A stretch of DNA of 64,000 nucleotides. Origin: Rhizobium sophorae. GTDB taxonomy: Bacteria; Pseudomonadota; Alphaproteobacteria; Rhizobiales; Rhizobiaceae. Of this stretch, positions 34,647 through 44,678 are shown piece by piece. The position numbers and the translations under genes were made by a program. Each line of letters begins with the position of its first letter. Positions within the stretch are counted from its first letter, which is position 1. Where the stretch lies: NCBI RefSeq assembly GCF_013087515.1, contig NZ_JABFCN010000046.1, positions 124,001 through 188,000 of the forward strand, in the 5' to 3' direction. The notes under the pieces were generated by a model that worked only from the letters and a program-made list of their open reading frames with translations, was not told where the DNA came from and ran no database searches.

Positions 34647-35333
34647 ATGCAAAAGAGTCTTGTTGCCGAATTTCTCGGCACGTTCTGGCTGGTCTTCGGC
34701 GGATGCGGCAGTGCCGTGCTGGCTGCGGCCTATCCCGAACTTGGAATCGGTTTTGTCGGCGTGGCCTTTGCGTTCGGTCTGACGGTGCTCACCATGGCCT
34801 ATGCCGTGGGCGGCATTTCGGGCGGTCATTTCAATCCCGCCGTCTCGCTCGGCCTTACGGTTGCCGGACGGTTTCCGGCGGCGCGCCTCTTTCCCTATAT
34901 CGTCGTGCAGGTTGTCGGCGCCATCGCCGCGGCGGCGCTGCTTTATCTCATCGCCAGCGGCAAAGCGGGTTTCGAACTCGGCGGCTTTGCCGCCAACGGA
35001 TATGGCGATCATTCTCCGGGCGGTTATTCACTGCTTTCGGCGCTGTTGATCGAAGTGCTGCTCACCATGTTCTTCCTGATCATCATCCTGGGATCGACCA
35101 GCAGCCGGGTGCCTGCGGGCTTCGCGCCGCTTGCGATCGGCCTTGGGCTGGCGCTGATCCATCTCGTTTCTATCCCCGTGACAAACACCTCGGTTAATCC
35201 GGCGCGCTCCACCGGCCAGGCGCTGTTCGTCGGCGGCTGGGCGCTGCAGCAGCTCTGGTTGTTCTGGATTGCGCCACTTGCAGGTGGGGCGCTCGGTGGG
35301 CTCGTTTGGAAATTCCTTGACGACGCCGACTGA
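34647..35333 (+). CDS. aqpZ: AqpZ, aquaporin Z water channel
   Basis: 228 residues from ATG 34647 (AAAGGAG upstream). Six membrane segments and two NPA boxes at 63-65 and 184-186; the selectivity filter residues F43, H172, T181 and R187 match water-selective AqpZ rather than glycerol facilitators. Single gene with a canonical terminator behind it. Confidence 0.95.
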   Translation: MQKSLVAEFLGTFWLVFGGCGSAVLAAAYPELGIGFVGVAFAFGLTVLTMAYAVGGISGGHFNPAVSLGLTVAGRFPAARLFPYIVVQVVGAIAAAALLYLIASGKAGFELGGFAANGYGDHSPGGYSLLSALLIEVLLTMFFLIIILGSTSSRVPAGFAPLAIGLGLALIHLVSIPVTNTSVNPARSTGQALFVGGWALQQLWLFWIAPLAGGALGGLVWKFLDDAD

Positions 35334-35360
35334 CTGCAAGATACCGAGCTATCCCATTGA

Positions 35361-35396
35361 GCCCGCGCGGTTTTTCCGTGCGGGTTTTTCTGTTTT
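35361..35396 (+). terminator. aqpZ terminator
   Basis: cccgcgcgg (35362-35370), loop ttttt, ccgtgcggg (35376-35384) with one G-T pair, followed by tttttctgtttt. Confidence 0.85.
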
Positions 35397-35605
35397 CGCG
35401 GATCGGCGGCATCTTCGATCTGGCAATCCCGAAGACGAGAAGGTTAAAAAATCAAGGGCGCGGCAATACGAAGTTAACGAAAGTAAACACTTCATTAACC
35501 ATAATGATGCTCTAATGCACCCAGGTCGGACAAAGGCCTGAAACGGCGCAGACAGCTTCGCGCAAGCGTCGATTTCGAAAATGAAAGTTATTTTTGGGGG
35601 TGTTG

Positions 35606-36532
35606 ATGAGTCGCAAGCATGTCGCTGTCCTGATGGGCGGATTTTCCTCGGAAAGGCCTGTCAGCCTTTCCTCGGGAAAGGCTTGCGCAGAAGCTCTCGA
35701 GGCAGAGGGCTTCGACGTGACGCGCATCGACGTGACGCGCGACGTTTCCGAGAAGCTTGCCGCGCTGAAGCCCGATGTCGTCTTCAATGCGCTTCACGGC
35801 CCGTTCGGCGAGGACGGCACCATTCAGGGCATCCTCGAATATCTCGAGATCCCCTATACGCATTCGGGCGTGCTTGCCTCGGCGCTTGCGATGGACAAGG
35901 ATAAGGCGAAGCTCGTTGCCGCCGCTGCCGGTATTCCGGTCGCCGAATCGCAGGTGGTCAACCGTTTCGCCTTTCCCTCGACGCATCCGATGACGCCGCC
36001 CTATGTGGTCAAGCCTGTCCGCGAGGGGTCGAGCTTCGGCGTCGTCATCGTCACGGAAGATCAGGCGCATCCGCCACAGATCGTCAGCTCGCCCGAGTGG
36101 CGTTACGGCGAGGAAGTGATCGTCGAGCGCTATATCTATGGTCGCGAACTCACCTGCGGCGTCATGGGTGAAACTCCGCTCGGCGTCACGGAAGTGGTGC
36201 CGCAGGGACACAATTTTTATGATTACGACTCCAAGTATGCGGCAGGCGGTTCAAAACACGTCATCCCCGCGAAAATTTCACCGAATATTTACCAAAAAAT
36301 ACAAACATTGTCCCTAAGGGCGCATCAGGCAATCGGTTGTCGCGGCGTCAGTCGGTCCGACTTTCGTTACGACGATCGTTTCTCCGAAGACGGCGAAATC
36401 ATCTGGCTGGAGGTCAATACCCAGCCAGGTATGACTCCAACCTCGCTCGTGCCCGAAATGGCCGGTCATGCCGGCTATTCATTTGGTCAGTTTCTCCGGT
36501 GGATGGTGGAGGACGCGTCTTGTTTGCGTTGA
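35606..36532 (+). CDS. ddl: Ddl, D-alanine:D-alanine ligase
   Basis: 308 residues from ATG 35606 (GGGGGTG upstream), ATP-grasp fold. N-terminal VLMGGFSSERPVSLSSG, the KPVREGSSFGV loop, and the Mg-binding EVNTQPGMT near the C-terminus. It makes the dipeptide used by MurF. It resumes the dcw order after the 8.8 kb interruption. The ftsQ start lies inside its 3' end. Confidence 0.96.
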   Translation: MSRKHVAVLMGGFSSERPVSLSSGKACAEALEAEGFDVTRIDVTRDVSEKLAALKPDVVFNALHGPFGEDGTIQGILEYLEIPYTHSGVLASALAMDKDKAKLVAAAAGIPVAESQVVNRFAFPSTHPMTPPYVVKPVREGSSFGVVIVTEDQAHPPQIVSSPEWRYGEEVIVERYIYGRELTCGVMGETPLGVTEVVPQGHNFYDYDSKYAAGGSKHVIPAKISPNIYQKIQTLSLRAHQAIGCRGVSRSDFRYDDRFSEDGEIIWLEVNTQPGMTPTSLVPEMAGHAGYSFGQFLRWMVEDASCLR

Positions 36533-37452
36533 CGGTCAAGAGGATTGGGCGCCCCAGCCATCATGCCGTGCTTCCGATCATGGAAGCCGAAGAGCGGTTC
36601 GTGCTGCCGCGTCCGCTGCGCCGGATCACGCGCTTCCTGATCAGCCTCTGCGGCGGCCGCATCTATATTCCTGTTCATACGGGCACGGTCTCGGCGCTCG
36701 CTTTCTTGGGTGCGACGGGGCTTTACGGCATGTCGCTCGGCGGTCACACCGAAGCCGTCGCGCAGGCGACGACGACGGCCGCGGGTTTTGCGATCGAGGA
36801 CGTGAAGGTCTCCGGCAATGCGGAGACCTCCGAAATCGAGATCCTGCAGCTGATCGGCCTTGACGGCACGACCTCACTGGTCGCCCTCGACGTCGATGCC
36901 GCCCGCCGGAAGATCGCGCATCTTCCCTGGGTGGAAAATGTCGAAGTCCGAAAGATTTATCCGAAAACGATCGAGGTGAAGCTCAAGGAGCGCCAGGCCT
37001 ATGCGATCTGGCAGCACGGGCAGGAGCTTTCCCTGATCGAGAAGAACGGCAGTGTTATTGCGCCGCTGCGCGACAACAAGTTTTCGGCGCTGCCGCTCGT
37101 CGTCGGCCGCGATGCCGAAACGGCGGCGGCTTCACTGGAGGACGCCTTCTCGAAGTGGCCCGACGTGAAGGCCCGCGTGAAGGCCTATGTCTGGATATCC
37201 GGTCGTCGCTGGGACCTGCATATGGATAACGGCGTCGTCGTCAAACTGCCGGAAGACGGTATCGACCAGGCACTGGCGACGCTTTCGAAGTTCGACAAGG
37301 AGCACCAGCTGCTGGAGCGAGATATTGCCGCAGTCGATCTCAGGCTGGCCGACAGAACCGCGATCCAGCTGACGCCGGAGGCGGCGATCCGCAGGCAGAC
37401 GGCAGTGACGGAGCGTACGAAAGAATTGAAGAAGGCGGGGCAGAATATATGA
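36520..37452 (+). CDS. ftsQ: FtsQ divisome protein
   Basis: 310 residues from TTG 36520, chosen because GGAGG lies 7 bases upstream and the start overlaps the ddl stop by 13 bp, implying coupling. Cytoplasmic N-terminus, one membrane segment (about 52-72), POTRA domain (about 88-160) and the FtsQ beta domain. It bridges early and late divisome proteins through FtsL and FtsB. ftsA overlaps its stop by 4 bp. Confidence 0.93.
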   Translation: MFALTVKRIGRPSHHAVLPIMEAEERFVLPRPLRRITRFLISLCGGRIYIPVHTGTVSALAFLGATGLYGMSLGGHTEAVAQATTTAAGFAIEDVKVSGNAETSEIEILQLIGLDGTTSLVALDVDAARRKIAHLPWVENVEVRKIYPKTIEVKLKERQAYAIWQHGQELSLIEKNGSVIAPLRDNKFSALPLVVGRDAETAAASLEDAFSKWPDVKARVKAYVWISGRRWDLHMDNGVVVKLPEDGIDQALATLSKFDKEHQLLERDIAAVDLRLADRTAIQLTPEAAIRRQTAVTERTKELKKAGQNI

Positions 37453-38780
37453 GCTTGTTCGGTTCATCCCATTTCGGATTGCCGCGCCTGAAGCCGCTTT
37501 CGTCGAAGCGGTCGCATGTCGTTTCGGTGCTCGACATCGGCTCGACCAAGGTCGTCTGCATGATCGGCCGGTTGACGCCGCGCGAGGAAAGTCAGATCCT
37601 GCCGGGCCGCACACACAATATCGAGATCATCGGCATCGGCCACCAGCGTTCCCGTGGCATCAAGACCGGCGTTATCGCCGATCTCGACGCGCTGGAAGGC
37701 GTCATCCGTCTTGCCGTCGATGCGGCCGAGCGCATGGCGGGTCTGACCGTCGAAAGCCTGATCGTCAACCTGACGGCCGGCCGCCTCGGCAGCGACATCT
37801 ACACAGCGACAATCGATCTTGGCGGCCAGGAAGTCGAGCTCAACGATCTGAAGAAGGTACTGTCGGCCGCCTGCCAGCAGTCGCTGCGCCAGGACCGTTC
37901 GGTGCTGCATTCGCTGGCGACCGGCTTCTCGCTCGACGGAGAGCGCGGCATCCGCGATCCGCTGGCGATGTATGGCGATGCGCTCGGCGTCGACATGCAT
38001 GTCGTCACTGCGGAGCGCTCGGCACTGAAGAATCTCGAGCTTAGCGTCAATCGTGCGCATCTGTCGGTCGAGGGCATCGTTGCGACGCCCTATGCATCGG
38101 GCCTTGCTGCTCTCGTCGATGACGAGGTCGAGCTCGGCTGCGCGGCGATCGACATGGGCGGCGGCACGACGACGATCTCGGTCTTTGCCGAAGGCAAGCT
38201 CGTTCATACGGATGCCGTCGGCCTCGGCGGCCATCACGTCACCACCGACCTGGCGCGCGGCCTTTCGACCCGCATCGAGGATGCTGAGCGGCTGAAGGTC
38301 GTGCATGCCTCAGCACTTACGAATTCCTCCGACGAGCGCGAGTTGATCTCGATCCCGCCAATCGGCGAGGACGATCGCGACCAGCCGTCGCAGGTGCCGC
38401 GGGCGCTGGTTTCGCGCATCGTGTCGGCCCGAATCGAAGAGACGATGGAACTGATCCGCGACCGTATCCAGCGTTCGGGCTTCAGCCCGATCGTCGGCAA
38501 GCGTGTCGTGCTGACCGGCGGGGCGAGCCAGCTAACCGGCCTTGCCGACGTGGCGCGGCGCATCCTTGCCCGCAACGTCCGCATCGGCCGTCCGATGGGC
38601 GTCTCGGGGTTGCCGACGGCGGCCAAGGGTCCGGCCTTTTCGACGGCCGTCGGCCTGATGATCTATCCGCAGGTCGCGGACATGGAGACACATGCGTCAC
38701 AGAGCGGTCTGCTCATGTCGCTTGGGGGAAATAACAGCCGCATAGCCCGTATGGGCCAGTGGCTGAAGGAAAGCTTCTGA
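37449..38780 (+). CDS. ftsA: FtsA, actin-like FtsZ membrane tether
   Basis: 443 residues, actin/Hsp70 fold: phosphate-1 loop VLDIGSTKVVCMIG (about 27-40), IDMGGGTTTISVF (phosphate 2) and the adenosine motif VVLTGGASQLTG. A C-terminal amphipathic helix (ARMGQWLKESF) anchors FtsZ polymers to the membrane. Start fixed by ATGA overlap with ftsQ. Confidence 0.96.
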   Translation: MSLFGSSHFGLPRLKPLSSKRSHVVSVLDIGSTKVVCMIGRLTPREESQILPGRTHNIEIIGIGHQRSRGIKTGVIADLDALEGVIRLAVDAAERMAGLTVESLIVNLTAGRLGSDIYTATIDLGGQEVELNDLKKVLSAACQQSLRQDRSVLHSLATGFSLDGERGIRDPLAMYGDALGVDMHVVTAERSALKNLELSVNRAHLSVEGIVATPYASGLAALVDDEVELGCAAIDMGGGTTTISVFAEGKLVHTDAVGLGGHHVTTDLARGLSTRIEDAERLKVVHASALTNSSDERELISIPPIGEDDRDQPSQVPRALVSRIVSARIEETMELIRDRIQRSGFSPIVGKRVVLTGGASQLTGLADVARRILARNVRIGRPMGVSGLPTAAKGPAFSTAVGLMIYPQVADMETHASQSGLLMSLGGNNSRIARMGQWLKESF

Positions 38781-38836
38781 AATTTGAGTAATTGGCCGGC
38801 GTGGCGATGCGGCCAGAGAGAGAAGGAACAGGTACC

Positions 38837-40555
38837 ATGACCATCAAGCTGCAAAAGCCTGACATCACAGAGCTGAAGCCGCGCATCACCGTGTTCGGCG
38901 TTGGCGGTGGTGGCGGCAATGCCGTCAACAACATGATTACCGCCGGCCTCCAGGGCGTCGACTTCGTCGTCGCCAACACGGATGCGCAGGCGCTGACGAT
39001 GACGAAGGCCGAGCGCATCATCCAGCTCGGCGTCAACGTCACCGAAGGCCTCGGTGCCGGCTCGCAGCCGGAAGTCGGCCGCGCGGCCGCCGAAGAGTGC
39101 ATCGACGAGATCGTCGATCACCTGAACGGCACGCATATGTGCTTCGTCACCGCCGGCATGGGCGGCGGCACCGGCACAGGTGCTGCTCCCGTTGTCGCAC
39201 AGGCGGCCCGCAACAAGGGTATCCTGACGGTCGGCGTTGTCACCAAGCCGTTCCATTTCGAAGGCGGGCGCCGCATGCGCCTGGCCGAGATGGGCATCCA
39301 GGAACTGCAGAAGTCTGTCGATACGCTGATCGTCATTCCGAATCAGAACCTCTTCCGCATCGCCAACGACAAGACGACCTTCGCCGATGCCTTCGCCATG
39401 GCTGACCAGGTTCTCTATTCGGGCGTTGCCTGCATCACCGACCTGATGGTCAAGGAAGGCCTCATCAACCTCGACTTCGCCGACGTCCGCTCGGTGATGC
39501 GCGAAATGGGCCGGGCGATGATGGGCACCGGCGAAGCCTCCGGCTCCGGCCGCGCGCTCCAGGCCGCAGAGGCTGCCATTGCCAACCCGCTGCTCGACGA
39601 AACCTCGATGAAGGGCGCTCAAGGGTTGCTGATCTCCATCACCGGCGGTCGCGACCTCACCCTCTTCGAAGTCGACGAAGCCGCGACCCGCATCCGCGAG
39701 GAAGTCGATCCTGACGCCAACATCATCCTCGGCGCCACTTTCGACGAATCGCTCGAAGGCATCATCCGCGTCTCGGTCGTCGCAACCGGCATCGACCGGG
39801 CGATGAACGAAGCCGCCGAGCGCAACTTCCAGCCGGCCGCAAAGCCTGCTATCCGTCCTTCCGCGGCTGTTGCTCCGGCAGCGGCCGCAGTTCAGCCTGC
39901 CCCCGTGATGCAGGCACCGAAGGCCATGGATCCGATCGCGCAGACCATCCGCGAAGCCGAGATGGAACGCGAGCTCGAAATTCCGGCCCCGCGTGCTGCC
40001 GCACCGCTGCAGCAGTCAGCGGCACAGCAGGAAACCTTCCGTCCGCAGAGCAAGATCTTCGCGCCTGCGCCGGAAGCTCCGGCAATGCGTCCGGCACCGG
40101 TGCAGCAGCAGGCTCCGGCGCCCGCCATGAGCCAGCCGGTCATCAGCCAGCCAGTCCAGCAGCAGCCGATCCGTCAGGAGCCGACCATCCGTCAGGCGCC
40201 CGAACCGATGCGCATGCCGAAGGTCGAGGATTTCCCGCCGGTCGTTCAGGCCGAACTCGACCACCGCACGCAGCCGACTTCTGCGCATGCGGCGGACGAG
40301 CGTGGTCCGATGGGCCTGCTCAAGCGAATCACCAATTCGCTTGGCCGCCGCGACGACGACGCCGTTGCCGCCGATATGACCGCAGCACCGCCGGCCGCTT
40401 CGCAGCAGCGCCGTCCGCTGTCACCCGAGGCAAGCCTCTACGCACCGCGCCGCGGCAACCTCGACGACCAGGGCCGGGCAGTTCCGCAGGCCCGGATGAT
40501 GCAGGAAGACGACCAGCTGGAAATCCCGGCATTCCTGCGTCGCCAGTCGAACTAG
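38837..40555 (+). CDS. ftsZ: FtsZ, tubulin-like division GTPase
   Basis: 572 residues. GTPase domain with GGGTGTG at 109-115 and the T7 loop NLDFADVR. Then a long Ala/Pro/Gln-rich disordered linker (about 330-555) as in rhizobial FtsZ1 (far longer than the ~383-residue E. coli protein) and a C-terminal peptide LEIPAFLRRQSN that binds FtsA. It forms the Z-ring. Start ATG 38837 with AGAAGGA upstream; 56 bp after ftsA. A terminator follows. Confidence 0.97.
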   Translation: MTIKLQKPDITELKPRITVFGVGGGGGNAVNNMITAGLQGVDFVVANTDAQALTMTKAERIIQLGVNVTEGLGAGSQPEVGRAAAEECIDEIVDHLNGTHMCFVTAGMGGGTGTGAAPVVAQAARNKGILTVGVVTKPFHFEGGRRMRLAEMGIQELQKSVDTLIVIPNQNLFRIANDKTTFADAFAMADQVLYSGVACITDLMVKEGLINLDFADVRSVMREMGRAMMGTGEASGSGRALQAAEAAIANPLLDETSMKGAQGLLISITGGRDLTLFEVDEAATRIREEVDPDANIILGATFDESLEGIIRVSVVATGIDRAMNEAAERNFQPAAKPAIRPSAAVAPAAAAVQPAPVMQAPKAMDPIAQTIREAEMERELEIPAPRAAAPLQQSAAQQETFRPQSKIFAPAPEAPAMRPAPVQQQAPAPAMSQPVISQPVQQQPIRQEPTIRQAPEPMRMPKVEDFPPVVQAELDHRTQPTSAHAADERGPMGLLKRITNSLGRRDDDAVAADMTAAPPAASQQRRPLSPEASLYAPRRGNLDDQGRAVPQARMMQEDDQLEIPAFLRRQSN

Positions 40556-40576
40556 GCCGTGCTTCGGCACCGTTCA

Positions 40577-40612
40577 TGCCCGGGATTAAGGTCCCGGGCA
40601 TTGCTGTTTTTC
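40577..40612 (+). terminator. ftsZ terminator
   Basis: tgcccggga (40577-40585), loop ttaagg, tcccgggca (40592-40600), followed by ttgctgttttt. Confidence 0.85.
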
Positions 40613-40816
40613 AGCCTGCGATTCGCGAGCAATTTCAATCGCGTGACTTCGTAACAAAGCGAAAGAAACAGTGATTTGGATTGGAGCGCCGGCGCACGTA
40701 AGTATGGTGCAATGAAACTGCCCTAGGAGACCTTTCGACAGGCTCCGGCTGCAGAATGAACGATGACCGTGCCGATCGGACAGGCCGCCGGTACGGAAGA
40801 ATAAAAGGCAGAATTT

Positions 40817-41773
40817 ATGGCAATTGGCTTGCTGGGTTTTCAAACGACGGTATCGCGTCCCGTGACGCTTTCGGGCACCGGGGTCCATTCTGGCGCGGAA
40901 GTCTCGATCACCCTGAATCCGGCCGAATCGGACACCGGCGTCGTTTTCCAGCGCCTGCATGACAATGGCGACATCACCGAACTCAAGGCCGTCTCATCGC
41001 AGGTCGGCAATACCGACCTCTGCACCGTACTCGGATTCTCGCCGGCCCATTCGGTCGCGACGATCGAGCATGTCATGGCCGCCGTCTATGCGCTCGGACT
41101 CGACAATGTGGTGATCGAGGTGCAGGGCTCCGAAATGCCGATCATGGACGGCAGCTCGCTGCCCTTCGTCGAGGCGATCGAGCAGGTCGGTCTTGTCTCG
41201 CTCGGCGTCAAGCGCCGCTATATCCGTATCACCAAGCCGGTGCGAATCGAGCATGGCGGCTCCTGGAGCGAATTCCGCCCCTATGACGGCACGCGCTTCG
41301 AAGTCGAGATCGATTTCGATTGCCCGCTGATCGGCCGGCAGAAGTGGGCCGGCGACATGACCGCCGCCGTCTTCAAGACCGAGCTTTCCCGCGCCCGCAC
41401 CTTCGGCTTCATGCGCGATGTCGAGCGTCTCTGGGCGTCGGGCCACGCGCTCGGCTCCTCGCTTGAAAACTCCGTCGTCATCTCGGACGACAACACCGTC
41501 ATCAACGTCGAAGGACTGCGTTACGCCAAGGACGAATTCGTCCGCCACAAGGCGCTCGATGCCGTCGGCGATCTCTCGCTTGCCGGTGCCCAGTTCATCG
41601 GCTGCTACCGTTCCTATCGCGGTGGTCACAAGATGAACGCCAATGCGCTGAAGGCGCTGCTCGCCGATCCCTCCGCCTACGAGGTGGTCGAGACGTCGAC
41701 GCCGCGCCAGCGCGTCGCTGCCCGCGAACTGATCGCGGTCAGTGTTTCGGAATTCGCTCCCTGGTCGGCATGA
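40817..41773 (+). CDS. lpxC: LpxC, UDP-3-O-acyl-GlcNAc deacetylase
   Basis: 318 residues. Zinc metalloenzyme of lipid A synthesis; the HSVATIEHVMAA motif (78-89) and the HKALDAVGDL segment with further zinc ligands are visible. It catalyses the committed step of lipid A production in the cytoplasm. About 260 bp separate it from ftsZ, and a terminator lies between, so it has its own promoter. Confidence 0.96.
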   Translation: MAIGLLGFQTTVSRPVTLSGTGVHSGAEVSITLNPAESDTGVVFQRLHDNGDITELKAVSSQVGNTDLCTVLGFSPAHSVATIEHVMAAVYALGLDNVVIEVQGSEMPIMDGSSLPFVEAIEQVGLVSLGVKRRYIRITKPVRIEHGGSWSEFRPYDGTRFEVEIDFDCPLIGRQKWAGDMTAAVFKTELSRARTFGFMRDVERLWASGHALGSSLENSVVISDDNTVINVEGLRYAKDEFVRHKALDAVGDLSLAGAQFIGCYRSYRGGHKMNANALKALLADPSAYEVVETSTPRQRVAARELIAVSVSEFAPWSA

Positions 41774-41798
41774 CCTCCAGCATATTCTCAAGACCAGG

Positions 41799-41826
41799 CC
41801 GCCTCTTTCCCGGAGGCGGTTTTTTT
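41799..41826 (+). terminator. lpxC terminator
   Basis: ccgcctc (41799-41805), loop tttcccg, gaggcgg (41813-41819), then seven T. Confidence 0.9.
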
Positions 41827-42054
41827 ATGTCCGGCCGCGTTTGCTGCAATAGACCGATGCTCGGCCGCCACAGGTCGGGAAGAAGTTGAAAAGCCAATCA
41901 TTCTGCGGCTGCTGCCACAAAAATGCGTTAATGCCTTATCATTGCGTTGCTCTTGATGCACATTTGTGGCTAGAAACGCCAGCGAGGCGTGGCTGCCGTG
42001 GAGAGAGCGGCAGCAGTGGGGTTCTTTCGAATGGGTTATGCAGGATCTGAAGGT

Positions 42055-42900
42055 ATGATGAAGACAGCGCGCGCTTTGTTCGCATCGCTTCTGGTGCTCA
42101 GCGCAGGCGCCTTGATCTCCGGTTGCCAGTCGGACCCCGATATCGACATCACCAAGCTCGGCCTCGAAACCGATCCGCCCGACGTGCTCTACACCCAAGG
42201 CCTTGCCAATATGAAGGCCGGCAACATGGCGGAAGCGGCGCGCAAGTTCGACGCGATCGACCGCGAGAACCCGTTCTCCGAATGGGCGCGCAAGGCGCTT
42301 GTGATGAGCACCTTCGTCAAATACCGCCAAGGCCGCCTGGATGATGCGCTTGCTTCCGGCAACCGCTACATGTCGCAATATCCGAAGTCCCAGGATGCCG
42401 CCTATGTGCAGTATCTCATCGGTCTCACCTATTCCAAGCAGATCGTCGACGTGACGCAGGACCAGCGTGCCTCAGCCAAGACGATCGAGGCGATGCAGGC
42501 CGTCATCGACAATTATCCGAACTCCGAATATGTCGACGACGCGCAGGCGAAGATCCGCTTTGCGCGCGACCAGCTGGCCGGCAAGGAAATGCAGATCGGC
42601 CGCTACTATATGGAGCGGAAGGAATATCTCGCCGCGATCTCGCGCTTCCGCATCGTCGTCGAGAAATATCCGAACACGAACCAGATCGAAGAGGCCTTGG
42701 CGCGTCTCGTCGAAGCTTATTACGCCATGGGCATCGTCGACGAGGCGCAGACAGCCGCTGCCGTTCTCGGTCACAATTATCCCGACAGCCAGTGGTATGC
42801 TGATTCCTACAAGCTGCTGCAGAGCGGCGGTGCCGAGCCGCGTGAGAACAAGGGCTCGTGGATCGCCGCAGCGGGCAAGAAACTTCTTCTCGGTTCCTGA
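42055..42900 (+). CDS. bamD: BamD, outer-membrane assembly lipoprotein
   Basis: 281 residues from ATG 42055 (ComL/BamD). Signal peptide with lipobox ISGC (C24), then TPR-like helical repeats with QYPKSQDAAYVQYLIGLTY and NYPNSEYVDDA segments. Part of the BAM complex that inserts beta-barrel proteins. Other in-frame ATGs upstream (42031) would place the signal peptide too far in. recN follows after 5 bp, so they are probably co-transcribed. Confidence 0.93.
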   Translation: MMKTARALFASLLVLSAGALISGCQSDPDIDITKLGLETDPPDVLYTQGLANMKAGNMAEAARKFDAIDRENPFSEWARKALVMSTFVKYRQGRLDDALASGNRYMSQYPKSQDAAYVQYLIGLTYSKQIVDVTQDQRASAKTIEAMQAVIDNYPNSEYVDDAQAKIRFARDQLAGKEMQIGRYYMERKEYLAAISRFRIVVEKYPNTNQIEEALARLVEAYYAMGIVDEAQTAAAVLGHNYPDSQWYADSYKLLQSGGAEPRENKGSWIAAAGKKLLLGS

Positions 42901-42905
42901 GGCCA

Positions 42906-44579
42906 ATGCTGATCCAGCTTTCGATCCGCGATATCGTCCTGATCGAGCGGCTGGATCTTGCCTTCGAGACCGGCCTCTCCGTGTTGACGGGCGAGACCGG
43001 GGCGGGCAAATCCATCCTGCTCGACAGCCTGTCGCTGGCGCTCGGCGGACGCGGTGACGGCGGCCTGGTGCGCCACGGCGAGGACAAGGGCCAGGTGACG
43101 GCGGTGTTCGACGTCGGCATGGAGCACGGCGCCCGCATGCTCCTGCGTGAAAACGGCATCGACGACGAGGGCGACCTGATCTTCCGCCGCCAGCAATCGG
43201 CGGACGGGCGCACCAAGGCCTATGTCAACGACCAGCCGGTCAGCGTGCAACTGATGCGCCTGGCCGGTCAGATGCTGGTCGAAATCCACGGACAGCACGA
43301 CGATCGCGCCCTTGTCGACACCAATGCCCACCGCACTCTCCTCGATGCGTTTGCCGGCCTCACCGACGAGGTTTCGGAGGTCTCCCGGCTCTATCGCCTG
43401 TGGCGCGACAGCGAGCGGACGCTGAAGAAGCACCGCGAGAAGGTGGAAAGCGCGGCGCGCGAAGCCGACTACTTGCGCTCTTCGGTCGAGGAACTCGAGA
43501 AGCTCTCGCCGCAGGATGGCGAGGAGGAAGAACTCGCCGATCGCCGGCAGAAGATGATGAAGGCCGAGCGAATCGCCGGCGATATCGCCGAGGCGTCCGA
43601 ATTCCTCAACGGCAATGCCTCGCCGGTGCCCCATATCGCCTCGCTGGTGCGCCGGCTGGAGCGCAAGAGCCATGAGGCGCCGGGACTGCTCGAAGACACC
43701 GTGGCGCTGCTCGATGCTGCGCTCGATCAGCTTTCCAACGCGCAGATGGAAGTCGAGGCGGCGCTGCGCAAGACCGAATACGATCCGAGAGAGCTGGAGC
43801 GGGTGGAGGAGCGGCTTTTCGCGCTCAGGGCCGCCTCGCGCAAATATTCCGTTCCCGTCACCGAACTGCCGGCGCTTGCCGTGCGCATGATCGCCGATCT
43901 TGCCGACCTCGACGCGGGCGAGGAGCGGCTTGCGCGGCTCGACGCCGAGGTCGGCTTGGCCCGGGAAAATTACGATGCGGCGGCGCGCTCGCTCTCCGAA
44001 AAGCGCCATCACGCCGGCACAGCACTGGCTGGGGCCGTCATGGCCGAGCTGCCGGCGCTGAAGCTCGAACGCGCCCGTTTCATGGTCGAGATCAACACGG
44101 ATGCGCACGAGGCGCTGGCCGAAGGCATCGACGTCGTCGAGTTCCATGTCCAGACCAATCCCGGCACACGGCCGGGCTCGATCATGAAGGTCGCCTCCGG
44201 CGGCGAACTCTCGCGTTTCCTGCTGGCGCTGAAGGTGGCGCTCGCTGATCGCGGATCGGCGCCGACGCTCGTCTTCGACGAAATCGATACCGGCGTCGGC
44301 GGTGCGGTGGCCGATGCGATCGGCCAGCGGCTGAAGCGGCTGTCGGAGCGTGTGCAGGTGCTGTCGGTCACCCATGCGCCGCAGGTCGCGGCGCGGGCGG
44401 CGACGCATCTCTTGATTTCCAAGGGACCGTCGGCCGACGGTTCTGAAAAGATTGCCACGCGCGTCGCGACGATGGCGCAGAAGGACCGCACCGAGGAGAT
44501 CGCCCGTATGCTGGCCGGGGCTTCGGTCACCGAAGAGGCGAGGGCGGCGGCGAAGCGGCTGCTGGCCGGCAACGGCTGA
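42906..44579 (+). CDS. recN: RecN, DNA repair SMC-like ATPase
   Basis: 557 residues. Walker A GETGAGKS at 29-36, a long coiled-coil middle, signature SGGELSRFLLALK and Walker B VFDEIDTGVGG near the C-terminus. It acts in double-strand break repair and chromosome cohesion. Typical alphaproteobacterial neighbour of bamD and ligA. Confidence 0.96.
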   Translation: MLIQLSIRDIVLIERLDLAFETGLSVLTGETGAGKSILLDSLSLALGGRGDGGLVRHGEDKGQVTAVFDVGMEHGARMLLRENGIDDEGDLIFRRQQSADGRTKAYVNDQPVSVQLMRLAGQMLVEIHGQHDDRALVDTNAHRTLLDAFAGLTDEVSEVSRLYRLWRDSERTLKKHREKVESAAREADYLRSSVEELEKLSPQDGEEEELADRRQKMMKAERIAGDIAEASEFLNGNASPVPHIASLVRRLERKSHEAPGLLEDTVALLDAALDQLSNAQMEVEAALRKTEYDPRELERVEERLFALRAASRKYSVPVTELPALAVRMIADLADLDAGEERLARLDAEVGLARENYDAAARSLSEKRHHAGTALAGAVMAELPALKLERARFMVEINTDAHEALAEGIDVVEFHVQTNPGTRPGSIMKVASGGELSRFLLALKVALADRGSAPTLVFDEIDTGVGGAVADAIGQRLKRLSERVQVLSVTHAPQVAARAATHLLISKGPSADGSEKIATRVATMAQKDRTEEIARMLAGASVTEEARAAAKRLLAGNG

Positions 44580-44678
44580 TTTTTCTTCCGACGTTCTTTC
44601 GGCTCGGGCAGGCGGGATGACAATCATCGCGCATCGCGATATGCGCTGAAGCTTCCCGATCGGCGGCGAGCTCAAGCC

